Source of the DNA: Ananas comosus
Taxonomy: Eukaryota; Streptophyta; Magnoliopsida; Poales; Bromeliaceae
Assembly (NCBI RefSeq): GCF_001540865.1
Contig: NC_033628.1
Coordinates: 11,567,249 to 11,631,248 of the forward strand
Direction of reading: 5' to 3'
Length of the DNA: 64,000 nucleotides
A program made the position numbers and the translations under genes. The notes beneath the pieces are model-generated. The model did no database searches. It saw only the letters and a list, made by a program, of their open reading frames with translations, and was not told where the DNA came from. Each line of letters opens with the position of its first letter. Within the stretch, counting starts at the first letter, position 1. This document shows positions 1 to 11,400 of the stretch, in pieces.

Positions 1-942
1 CATAGAGCAAAAATCAAACTCTTTTCTTATAACCGCACCAGAAAATTTTTACACCGAATAGACTAACAAACAGAGCCTTTAAAAGGTAGAAGCAAGAAGC
101 AAGTTAAAGGGCTGCTGAGGATAATTTCGTGAAAACAAACGGCCATCAGAAAAAAGTGTGACCGTTGGAGGAAAACCACAAGCCTCACCTGAAACAAAGA
201 GGTATCACAGTTGCGACCATTCATCAAACTTTCCATTGTTATCATCACAATATAGAAGCAAGAACAGCATGATTTTATTTCTGTTGTTGATTTCCTCATC
301 TTCAGGTGACTAGTTTCCAGCCAGGTGGCCACAGTTCAACATATTGTTCTTATGTTTTATTCTATTTTATTTTATTCTTTCACACCACAAATTGTATATG
401 CAAAAGAAACTACATAGATGACCTTACCAGTGTATATGTATAGTTGCCCCAATTTCCTCTCCGGTCCATTCTTTTCATACAGCAGTTAAAAAAAGAACCT
501 TAAACGAAGGAAGAAAGGCCATAAGGTTGAACTAGTAAAGAAGATTCAAAATGAAAAAACTCGAGCAACTAACCAAAAGAAGAAAACCCTTCGTCATTCT
601 AAAAAAGATTAAAGGTTTACCTGGTAAAGAGGATTCCCAAAAAACAAAAACAAAACAAAAAATGTACAATACGTTGCAATTGATTCTTTGCCACCTAAGG
701 AAGAGCACCCTATGCATGCAGAGGCATTGAGCTAATAGAGGTGAGGTTTCTGGCACGATTCACAACAAACACCAGTGACACAGCTACAACTACAATCTTT
801 ACGGAAGAATCTCATAAGCAGCTTAATTAAAATACTATATGCATCAAAGGCATCAAAGATGAGTATAGACGGCAGGGCCAAAAGCTCGCTTATCAAAAAA
901 CCATATTTACAGAAACAAGAGCATGATGTGAAAAACTAAAAG
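1..942. other. 3' flank of the RFWD3-like gene, no gene seen
   Basis: This stretch lies downstream of the stop codon of the minus-strand RFWD3-like gene and probably contains its 3' UTR. It is AT-rich. The only open frames are short, have no recognisable domain and no codon structure resembling the neighbouring exons. I see no RNA gene or transposon end here. Confidence 0.5.
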
Positions 943-3900
943 CTACTGAACACTGAATACCTGCAGTTTCTCCTCGCTCACACAGCCGAGGAATCTCGGT
1001 CCTGTAGGGCACGTTGCATACCTTAAATCAAGGATTGGAGATCTATGTGGCTTGAGAACAGTATACTCCTGAAAGGAGGGAAGGCTCCAAATGCGCACTC
1101 CATGTAGTAATTCATCCCCATAGGCAAAAAGCGAGTGGCTACTTCTAGAGGATATTATTGCAGACTTGCACATACGAAGTCCGCTCACGTTGCCATAACC
1201 GACTTGGTCTTTATGAAACGAGGTGCCATTAACCCTCTTGATGAGGACATGAGAACCTAACTTTCCTGAATTAGAAAGCATAGATGAAGGTGATACTGAT
1301 ATCTGAGATGAAATGGCATTGGCATCATTTGTCAAGTCAACTTTAGGGCGAAAGGATGCTACTATATCATCACTTGATGGACTGCCACAAGCAAGAGAGA
1401 TGCATACACCTTGGCTTTCCATTTCAGGTATCAAAATCGGCCTGAAAAGAAGTGCGGAAAAGGAAAATGTCAATGATGTGTAAAGTAATGCAGTAGCATG
1501 TCAGAATGTGCCTAGTTATTCATTCATCAAAAGATCAACTGGAAAAATCATCAAGTAACACAGTTAGTTTGATAAGCAAATAAAGTTTACAATTAATATG
1601 GAGAAGACCAGGTCAAATTTTACTTCAATGGCACTAGGGGCAACAAAAGCTAGAGTAGAAGGGTTCTAAAGTAAAAACTAAATTCAACAAACACTTGAAT
1701 TACAGATTGACAAAAGAGAAATTTACTATTTGAAGCCATTACCAACCTTTCTCCATTGCTATTAATGTCCCACAAGCAAGTTCCTACAGAGGAAGCTGTG
1801 AGGACTTTCTTCATTCCATTCTCATGCACAATAGAGTGTATGGTATGAATTGGATGCATAGACAAACCATCCATAGAGTGCATGGGCACTGCTGTTTGAC
1901 GAACATCGAACACCAAAAGCATACCATTCTGAGGAAATAAAGGGGAGAATTAATTACCTAAAGTCTGTCTTCGAAGAAAAATTATTAGCTAAAACAACTA
2001 TAAGGAAACTGCATGAAGAACCAAACCTGCAATCCAGTATAAATATGATATGAACTGCTGCAATCACCCGAACAAGACCAGGCAGGTGCCTAAAATTATC
2101 AAAATTGATTTTAATAGGCAGTTTTAACTAAAGCATCACTATGGGAACATAGTTAAGCAAGTCAGAATCAGATTTAAGAAAAAAAAAGGTATACAAACTT
2201 ATCCAAATAAAAAGGCGAGAAGCGAAGGCTAAGATCCACAAATCTAAATTAAACCTTAGAGGCTATCCACTAAAACACTATCACATATGATGTCTTTGTG
2301 TAAAACAATAATATCGAAGGTATTATACGTAATAATAATTTATAAGCACCTTCTTTTCAGGTAGGAAGTGAACAGTTTAATCTACATCAGACTACATAGT
2401 AAAATAGCAGCGAATTTTAAATTCGTGCCAATATAAGAGTGCAAGGAATCACCGGCAAATTGTACTGGAGAACAAAATTGTTGCTTGTCATGCTGAAACC
2501 CAAAAAATCTGTGTTAATAATCCCTTGAGCAATATACCAAAGTAATCCAGAAAATCCTTTAATGAACAGTCATTCAAACCTGAAAAGCGACAATTTTCTG
2601 CCTAGCGATGCAAGAAGTGCAAGCCTGTTAGGAAGGATGTGGAGATCCCTAATAGCTTTAGTATTTGGCGGAAGCTGAATCTTCTCTATTTCCTGTGGAA
2701 CTAACAAGCTAATCTGCATGAAAGAAGGATTATACAGCAAAATACACTTTCCTCAGAAATTTTAAACAAGGTATAAGTTTCCAAGGTCTTGAATCACTGG
2801 TTAAAGCTTCTATAAAAATACCTTACTAAGGACATGTTCCCCGCCCAGTCCAGGTGCCTTCCCAGAGACAAGTGCAATCCTGCTAGGCGCATCTATTCCC
2901 ATAACTCGAGCTCCATCTATCGTTAATTCAATCTATCAATGGAAGGAACAAGAAAAACAATGAGGATAAAGCTAGTGCAATCTGCTCCTTCAGCAGCATG
3001 CTTTTGTTAAGCCTGAAAGAACATGCAAAATTAACTTAGCATGTACAAGAAGGTAACATCGCAAACATAACTAATCTAATCTGTATATATTCAACTTAGT
3101 TAATATACTCAAGAGTTTTGACTATAACTGGAGACATTACTAAACAATAGGTCGAGTGAATGGATGAAATACCAAAAGTTTAGTGTAACAGTGTCAGGTC
3201 ATAAATGCTCTGCACTTTTCTTGTAACTAAACAGCTGATAAGTAAACTTACAATGGTAATTATGTCTAAATGCTACAAACGATCTTATAGATTCTACATC
3301 CATGCACATACATAACCTTCTTTTTCCATTTTAATCTTATTCCCTTCTAATTATATATGTAATGGTTAATCTGTTACATCATTTAGATTACACTTGATTT
3401 ACAAAATAATATACACAAAACAATAAAAGTTAAATTTATGTTTGGCCCAGATACACTGAAAAATTTAACACCAAGATCTACTCATTCATTATAAAAACAA
3501 CAAATTGAAATACAATTATGAAGATGGTTGACCTGTAAGACAAAATTGCACAGAGAATAACTACCATCAGAACAGTCACTGGACATATTTGCACTTCCTG
3601 CAAGAACATATCCAATCATAGTTAATAGACGCTTCCTTTAAAAGTTATGCCAAGATACCAGACAAAACAGCCATACTGTCCTGCAAAAGAATTACCAGAA
3701 AAGGTTCCAGCAGCAGACTTAAGCCTTCGGTCAACATGTCCGACATGTGCTCTGAGTATTGGTCCACTTGATGAATGTTCCAAGCATGCCAGTTTCTGCA
3801 TAACGAGAATTATGACAAACCTCCCAAGGTACAAAAACAATCATTGAGTAAAGCAATATAAACTATCCATTACCTGTCTGTCCTTGGAACTTTCTCTCAC

Positions 3901-6221
3901 TATTGGACGCTTCTGCAAGCCATACAGCAAAACATAAATAATCACAATGGGGTTAGAGAAATTTAGGACTGCACTATCTACCAAAGTTTCAGAAGTCATG
4001 AATCCTGTCAGTAAAACTCAAAAAACAACTTCTGAATAATACCTTGTGTTTGCTTATCTCCTCCAATAATTGTTCTCGCTGCATGAAAGTTTGAAACACA
4101 TTTAATAACTGATATGCAACAAAAGAAGTTCTTATAATACTTCTACAGCAAAAATGAGGACAGATAGCTTGAAGCGAAGTAGCTAACTCAACATATCCGG
4201 AGTCAAAGCCACACGGCACAGTTCAAGAATGTAATTAAAACAGTCACATATTACAGAGCCTTGTTCCATTTTTTCATTTAGATTCAATCTTTTTTGGACT
4301 TGATAAGTTTGCAAATTACAGCATATATCATCATACTGTGGCACTTAATAGGATACTTATTTACTCAAAGAAAAAGGAGAATAAAGGGCAAAACCAGCTA
4401 TCAAGTTTCCATTGATAAGTTTCACTATCATTCATTTATACAGATGATCCTCACAGCATGTAAAAAGTGAAAATGCTAAACAAAAAGTGCAAAGGAATAC
4501 CAATTGAGAAGCTTCAAACAAGTTAAAAATGTTAACAAAATAAAGAACAACTCATCCTACCAAACAGAAATGATAAATAAGTACAAAATGGGCATGCATG
4601 ACTCACCTCTATCATAAGGGATTCATGTTTTTCTCGTAAAGATTGCAATTCCTGTACAGACCAAGAAGTTCAGATATTAGAATGCCAAGCATGTCTCGAA
4701 AGAACAGTAACAAAACTCGACCTTTTCCAGATCATCATTTGGCACAACTATTAGTGGTGCATATAGATTAATAATCTCCTTTTGACGGAATTTCCTATTA
4801 CACTGAGGACACTGCAAAAGATGAAAAAAAAGAAAAGAAAAAAAAAATCAGCTCTGCAGACAACAAGGAATTCTAAGTAATTAACATTAGTTAATATTCA
4901 ATATAGAGTAACTGAATGTACCTTCCCTATTTTCTTTCCACACTGATGTAGCCATCTCTCTAGGCAAGATCTACCATACACATGTCCACAAGGAATACAA
5001 CTATATTTAGACAATTAACCCATTAGAACAAATGCAAAGAACTTTTCTTTTAGGATCATAAAAATGCAAAGCCACTAAGCAGTGTCGACAGACAAAATAT
5101 AGCAAGTCTAACTCAAATTTCAGCTCATGAGACGATTGATCATAGGAACTAATGCTATAGAATACATGTGTATCCATTCCCTCTTAATTATATCCTTCTA
5201 GAAAGTCTCTAATATTATTTAGCGCATACTCCCATTTATTGGCCCTAATATCCTATAATTTAGCATACGTTTGAATCACCTGGTCAGCAATTCAACCTGA
5301 ATTGTCACTTAACCTCAGCTAAAGGTTAAAATCCAATCTAGGTTACAATGCCATCTAAATTTTTCTTTACAGTTTCCTTCACAGTCATCCTACATGTCAG
5401 GGGAAAAAAAATGCAATAGTTCTAGTCCTTGCTCACTGTTTACCTCTAAGATAACAAGAACGCAGTCATTAATCTCCTTCTAGGAACCCAGAAATTCCAG
5501 CATCAAAGGGCCAAGAAGCTTCATTTCCGTGTTTCAAGCACGATGTTTCGTAACAATTAATGTCGTGCTTGGAGAGATGGCATACAATACGTTTCAAGAA
5601 GATTCGAAGAACAAACAGTAATAATAACTCCACGACAATTCCCACATAAAACAAACAAGAACTGTAACAAGAATGTTAATCATCAATTCATGATCAAGAT
5701 TTTCTTCCTTACCAGACCCTGTGAAGACCCTCGGAAGTCCACATCTCTAAACACACGGGGCAATTGGGGACAGAGGGCTTATCCAACCCAGCCCCATGCG
5801 GCGTCCCTGATCCCGCGTTCTCCGACCCTCCACCTCCGTGGCTCTCGCAATCATCCCTTCCCTCCTCCTCACCCTCCTCATCCTCTTCTTCCTCTTCATC
5901 TTCCTCTCTCTCTGCTGCATCTCCCCCTTCGTCCATATCTTCCACATTCGCCATGAACGGCACCACTTCCACCTCCCATCCGTCGCCTCCGTCACCCTCC
6001 TCCGGCACCACCATAGCCGGATCCGAGAACGGTAAACCCATGTTTCTCCCGGCGGCGTAGGCGGCGACTAGGGCTTGGTATTCCTCGTAATCGGCGTAGG
6101 GATCGTACTCCTCTTCGCTCTCCCTGTTGGGGTCGTACTCCTCGTCGCTCTCGTCTTCGTCCGCTTCTTCTTGGCCGTGAGGTTCCCTTCCTGATTCGCC
6201 GGGAGGGTTATTCGACGCCAT
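943..6221 (-). CDS. RFWD3-like RING finger and WD40 E3 ubiquitin ligase
   Basis: Predicted nuclear E3 ubiquitin-protein ligase resembling animal RFWD3, which ubiquitinates RPA and RAD51 at damaged replication forks. Fourteen exons (minus strand, high to low): 5713-6221, 4922-5000, 4722-4811, 4607-4651, 4043-4078, 3874-3912, 3696-3795, 3533-3597, 2822-2932, 2580-2713, 2453-2492, 2027-2089, 1747-1928, 943-1441. They join in phase to 663 aa. Residues 1 to ~135 are very acidic (Asp/Glu runs). The RING follows: CPVC in exon 1, CIPCGH plus a downstream Cys in exon 2, CPQC in exon 3. Its fifth ligand position is Gly (H-x2-G-x2-C). Exons 3-5 read as a short coiled coil, and the remainder as WD40-like blades (for example GVRIWSLPSF near the C-terminus). 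Family membership rests on domain order and remembered similarity. Role in plants is inferred. Confidence 0.88.
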
Positions 6222-6300
6222 TGGAGATAGAGAGAGAGAGAGAAAGCGAAAGCGAAAGCGAAAGCGAAGAGTTTAGGGTTTCTTTCGAGAAGGGGAACCG
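6222..6300 (-). promoter_or_regulatory. 5' leader with GA/GCGAAA repeats and a telo-box
   Basis: Immediately upstream of the RFWD3-like start codon there is a short GA run (6229-6242) and about four GCGAAA-type units (6245-6270). Next to them, 6271-6281 reads AAACCCTAAAC on the minus strand, a telo-box. Telo-boxes are common in leaders and promoters of plant housekeeping and replication-related genes. Copies of TGGGC-like motifs follow at about 6450-6495. Function is inferred from motif only. Confidence 0.45.
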
Positions 6301-6852
6301 GAGCGCTTAGGACAGGAGAAGGTGAGAGGGTGAGAGGTGCGTAGGAGGCGGGAGAGGAAAGAAGCGAAAATGCAAAGTTTGGCGCTGCGAACTCTCCCTG
6401 CGTACTCTCCCTGCGTTTATATTTTGCTGGGTTTTCCGATCCCGTTAAAGAAGTGGGCTTTTTGGGCTTTCACTTTGTAAGGATTTGGGCTTTGATCTGA
6501 AAAGAACAGTAGCTCGGGCATCGGCATTACCTGTCGATTTTTCTATTTTTATATCTTTATTTTAATCTTTAATATTTTCTCCCTTTTTTTTAAATAATGA
6601 GTAATAGTATGGAACTATGGATTAAAGATTTTTTTTCGGATAAGCTATGGATATGCCGGTATGCATGCATGAAACCATTGAAAAGAAACAATTAGTTCAC
6701 CTAGTAGACAAGGCACATCAACAGCTATACGAGGATTCATATGCAATATGAAAATCAATACTCTTCCTAAATATCGACTTTGGTATTGTTTTGTAATGGA
6801 GAGCGCGTGCTATAATGGATCAGTTTAAGAATTATAGGATTGGAAGCATATT

Positions 6853-6983
6853 ATGCATTTGTCTCCTGAGATCCAACTGCATAGCCAATCATGAAAACCC
6901 AGCCCATGCAACTGGTGATGCACTTGTCTCATGAGATCCAACTGCATAGCGAATCATGAAAACCCAGCCCATGCAACTGGTGA
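6853..6983. repeat. Tandem duplication, two 65-bp units
   Basis: Two head-to-tail copies with a period of 65 bp (6853-6917 and 6918-6982) differ at only a few positions. The right edge abuts the oligo-A tail (T on this strand) of the adjacent SINE. Confidence 0.85.
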
Positions 6984-7134
6984 GTTTTTTTGAGAGATAG
7001 GTAGCACGCTACCCGCTTCATTTATTTCATTTATAAATAAACTTAGCTGAAAATGTGAATCAACTAGGATTCGAACTTAGGACCTCAAATACCAACCACC
7101 AAGCCTTTTGTCACTTGCTCTAGGAACAGTTGGT
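6984..7134 (-). mobile_element. tRNA-derived SINE, copy 1
   Basis: Read on the minus strand it begins near 7134, has a tRNA-like head (AGCAAGTGACAAAAGGCTTGG, then a B-box-like AAGTTCGAATCC), a body with TTTATAAATGAAATAAATG, and ends in a short oligo-A at 6985-6991. It matches the element at 17502-17664 over nearly its whole length, which defines the family. No clear target-site duplication could be read here. It lies between the RFWD3-like and CcmE promoters. Confidence 0.75.
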
Positions 7135-7771
7135 CTTGAGAGAGCTTTTATGTTGGTTCATGTGAGTTTTGTTTTTTCCAAATATCATTACTTTTCAATT
7201 TTTTGTACTGAGGCTCTATTTTGAAGCATGGTGACGGTATGTTTGCAGCGCATATTAATCATTCGAGCGCAAAATTGATTGTTTCGAAATTCAACATAAT
7301 TCCTTTCAATACGAAAAATGGTTTCTTATAGTGCCTTACCAACTACAATGCCAAACCAGGCCTTAACCATTTGGACAACAGGCCCTTAGAAAAGAGAGTT
7401 ATAAAAAAACAAAAATAAAAAATAAAAAAATCCTATGTAGATCTAGTCCACTCGACTTCAATTGGGGCCGATTCATATAGCGCGCCCAATACGAGCCCAA
7501 TAAGACGATCTCGGTGTCTCCTACTGGACTTGAACTTGGTCGGGCTCGACCCGTTTACACAGTAGACTCATTCGCGCCGACCACTCTCGAGTGCCGTGCT
7601 CCACAAGCTAACCAATACGCTTTTCCAGTTAAAAAAAACCCATTAACCCGTTTCACTAAAACCTCTCCACTGCTTCTTCCGTGTTGTTTCTCGGGCTTTC
7701 TTCGTCTCCCTCGCGAAGAAGCGAAGTAGATCCCAATCTCTCCTCCTCCTCCTCCTCGTCCTCCTCCTCCC

Positions 7772-8466
7772 ATGGCTTCTCGCCTCCTCCTCTCCTCTCG
7801 CATACGATCCCTCCTCTCCCCTCATCTCCGCTCCTCCTCCCTCCTCCTCCACCCCCACCCCTCTCCTCCTCCCCCGAACCGCGATCCTCTCCCTCTCCTC
7901 CTCCTCCGCCGCCCCGCGCGCGGCAGCTCCAGAACCGCCGCCTCTGGACCTACGCCCTCACCTTCGGCTGCGTCGCCGGGTTCATCGTCATCGTCCTCAG
8001 CAACTTCCAGGACCAGCTCGTCTTCTACATCACCCCCACCGACGCGCTCCAGCGCTTCGCCGAGAATCCCTCGAAGAACCGCTTCCGCCTCGGCGGCCTC
8101 GTCCTCGAGGGCTCCGTCGTCCACCCCTCCGCCTCCTCACCCGAGATGGAGTTCGTCGTCACCGATCTCATCACCGACATCCTCGTGCGCTACGAGGGCT
8201 CCCTCCCTGACCTCTTCCGCGAGGGCCACTCCGTCGTCGTCGAGGGCTTCTTGCGCCCCTTCTCTGCGGACGTCAACGGTCCCAATCTCGCGGGCCCCAA
8301 AGTGTCGGAGAAGGCGAGGAGCATGGAGTGCTTCTTTAAGGCCACCGAGGTGCTCGCCAAGCACGACGAGAAGTACATGCCCAAGGAGGTGGCGGAGGCG
8401 CTCGAGAGGAACAAGAAGAAGATGGAAGCTGCGGCTGCTGCCGAAGGTTCGGCGGAGAGGAGTTGA
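7772..8466 (+). CDS. CCME: Mitochondrial cytochrome c maturation protein CcmE (haem chaperone), frame conflict near N-terminus
   Basis: CcmE binds haem covalently in the mitochondrial intermembrane space and passes it to apocytochrome c (system I). The mature part is uninterrupted: RARQLQNRRLWTYALTF, a single membrane anchor (GFIVIVLSNF), the OB-fold core (FRLGGLVLEGSV, VRYEGSLPDLFREG) and the haem-binding His in LAKHDEKYMP, ending at 8466. The most typical start is ATG 7772 in CCATGG context, giving MASRLLLSSRIRSLLS, an Arg/Ser/Leu presequence. It lies one frame off the mature domain, and one additional base near the CCCC run at 7912-7915 would join them (about 231 aa). As written, the mature frame opens at ATG 7681 (261 aa) with a Ser/Pro-rich N-terminus. 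Single exon. Confidence 0.85.
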
Positions 8467-11400
8467 AATACCCAACCTTAAACCCTAATTCAGGTTCTTA
8501 CCAATATTTGATACCTCATCATTCATTTGATTATAAGTTTTGCCGAGCTTGATTAAAAAGTTCTAATTTTAGACCAATTTTTGGGATTCTGCGGCTCCTA
8601 GCTGTTGTAATGAGACAATCCACAGTTTTGTACTGGGAATAAGAAAAAGAGATGATATCATTTTTTGCTTCCCGAGAGGCATAGATGTGGAATTCAGATG
8701 TGGTTGGTTGCTTAATGATCTGCAGTAATCGAATAGATATATGATCTTACAAGTTCTTCTTTTGTTATTGCTCGTCGTGATGCGTTCTTGCCCTAAATTG
8801 CTGCCCAGGGTTTGCGATTCTTTTTTGGCCTATATGCTATGATTCATTGTATTTTTACTATATAATCCATGTGAAAATGAAAAACTTGACTCTATTCTAG
8901 TAGTCCATTTAAGAACTGTAGGCCCATGTAAATAGTGAACACGGCTGGAGTAGGTTTCTTAACTTAAAATTACTTCCCAATTTAGTTATACATTTTTCCT
9001 TGATAATATAAGTATGCAAAGAATTTACTTCCCAATTTAGTTATACATTTTTCCTTGATAATATAAGTATGCAAAGAATAAGGTTTTTCCTTGTCTTTTC
9101 TCCTTCTCTACTTGTGAACCTTCTCCTTCCGAGCTAGATTATTATTATTATTATTATTATTGGCGTAAGGTTTGCTACGCCAGTCATTGTGTGTTAAGTG
9201 CTTTATTATCCCTGTAAAATTTTTATTCAGTTGGATCGATAGTGATGTTGTGTATCAACATGTCCACCAAGTAGCATAAATCAACGAGCCCAGGAAACTT
9301 GCATGGTATAGAATTCCTTCTGAGAGTTGAAACTGTAGCAGAACTTTTGTGTGGAGCTGATCAAGTTCTGTATTAGGTTTTAACTAAAAACATTGAAGTA
9401 TAAGTTTTGTGTGGAGGGGTTTCTGTCTGTAAGGTTTTAACTAAAGCTTACTCTTGAGGCCAACTTTGTTGTGCGTAAGAACATAATGTTGCTTTACCGA
9501 TTGTGTTATTTTACTGTTGTTTTTCATGAAGTCGTGGACTTATAATGGATCTCAGGTTCTTGTTCAGTTCAGAAAATCCAATTTCTGAACAAGGTTTACA
9601 TTATCATTGATTATGAAATTCAGGGTAAATCTAACTACAGTATGCTCAATTGCCATTTGTTAACTGTACAAGTACAACATCAGAGCTTGAAGTTCTCACA
9701 ATTTGAGTATCAAGCGTATCCTCCCCATAACATGGTAATATCAAGCTTTTTCCTATATGCATGACCTTATCTCGCTTTTTCCTAAATGCATTACCTTTTC
9801 AGGCTTCCTATTCGCTCCCGCTCTTCATGGTTACATATCTTTCTCCAATCCTTTCACATCACCAAATTCACCACAATACCACATGCAAAAGACCAAAATA
9901 AATGAAAACCCAACTCATGTCTAAGCCTTTTGACATGCTAGGGTTTTTGTTATTCATACTTGCTTGGAAGTCAAAAAGTTACTCTGTAGCTTATTGTTTT
10001 GATGCCGAAGGCCAATAGAGCTAGTTGATGCTCCTACCATGTATTATTAGTCAAAATGTCATTAGGAAGAGGATGATTAAACACCAGTCTGCTTCTATTT
10101 TGCAAAGTTTTTTGTCAATCCTATCTGAAGGAAGAGAGAGAATCGTTGCAGGTTTTCGTACTTAGATCAGTTTTGAGACAAGTAGTTTACTCTGAATATA
10201 AATGTTCAGAGTCTAGTTTTAGTATGTGAACATGAGTTAATAATGGGTTAACAACCCCAGCGAAGGTAAATTTATAAAGACCTCAAGAGACTCTGGCACA
10301 TACAGGAGTTTGAACCCTTCTTTTACTTTCAAGTTTTATCCTCTTTGGTCAATATGCTTTCCCGTCCAGTTAAAATGCATATACTAGAGTTCTTGTTTCG
10401 AGCTGATTTTGAAATATTTGCATAATTGCATGTGTATTGATCCTTTCTGTATCTTATTTAAAAATAACCAGAGCAACTGTCGTTGTTATAACTGTACAGT
10501 TTCATGATTGATTAGTGAATGGTTACTTGACTCAATATTTTTCCATTTCCGAAGGTGCTGGAAAATTTTGATTCTTTTTTAGGTTTAGCTTTAGCTAGAG
10601 AAAACGGAGAAGCATTTGTTACGTAGGCGATTCATTCATCAGGTTGAATCCACTATGCTTTTCCTTTTTGAAGTTTGTTGAATCTTCATCTCGAATATGG
10701 TACACCTTGATTTGTCACTTGTTTTTCCTTGTGTGTAATGCTTGAACTCGTACTTCAAAATTATCACAATCAAATGAACGGGTACTGTTATTTCGAGAGA
10801 TTCTGACCTTCAAAAATTGAAGGATACAGTTAGTAAATTTATGGAGTTAGTTGATTCAGTTTTTTTTTTTTTTTTAAAAAAAAAAATTTGGACTTCTTAA
10901 TCATTCTTAATGATCAGCGCTAGTAAGTTTGAGCTCTTTTTTTTATCCTTTTCTTTTTAATATTGTGGAGAGGAACTATTGTTAAGTGATTTGTATGATT
11001 TAGTTGAGAATCTGTATCATCCGACTTCGGGCATCTGTTAGACCTCTGGTCTCTAGATTTACTTGAAGTAGTGTTGGTTGGATACTCCTGTTTTGAATAA
11101 TAAGGTGTTTACGGGCAACTTCAGAAAAAAAAAAACTATAGTCCACAGCACCGGAGCAGGGCAATCTTAAAACTATTGTGTCACCTCTCTTTGAATCATA
11201 CCTATTGAATCATCTCAATGGAAAATAACTGATTATTTTTGTAGATTGCAGCATTTTGTTGCAAGAAATTGGAGACCAACAACGAAAAATGATGTCAAAG
11301 TCGCTAAGAAGTTAATGAACAGGTCTGAAACTCTAATCAATTGGTTTCTTATTTTGGCGTAAAATGTTTCAAAATACGTGGTTAAAATATGGACACATTG

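Noticed and set aside
943..962. Possible extra intron at the end of the RFWD3-like gene (CTGCAG|GTATTCAG)
   Set aside because: The frame ends naturally at TAG 943-945 as ...EEKLQVFSVQ, resembling the usual family C-terminus, so no further exon is needed.
5690..6060. Plus-strand Ser/Pro-rich open frames opposite RFWD3-like exon 1
   Set aside because: They are antisense shadows of the Asp/Glu-rich coding exon; GAG/GAA/GAT repeats read as Ser/Leu/Phe codons on the other strand.
7822..8475. Minus-strand open frames across CcmE
   Set aside because: Shadows of a GC-rich coding exon, with no domain of their own.
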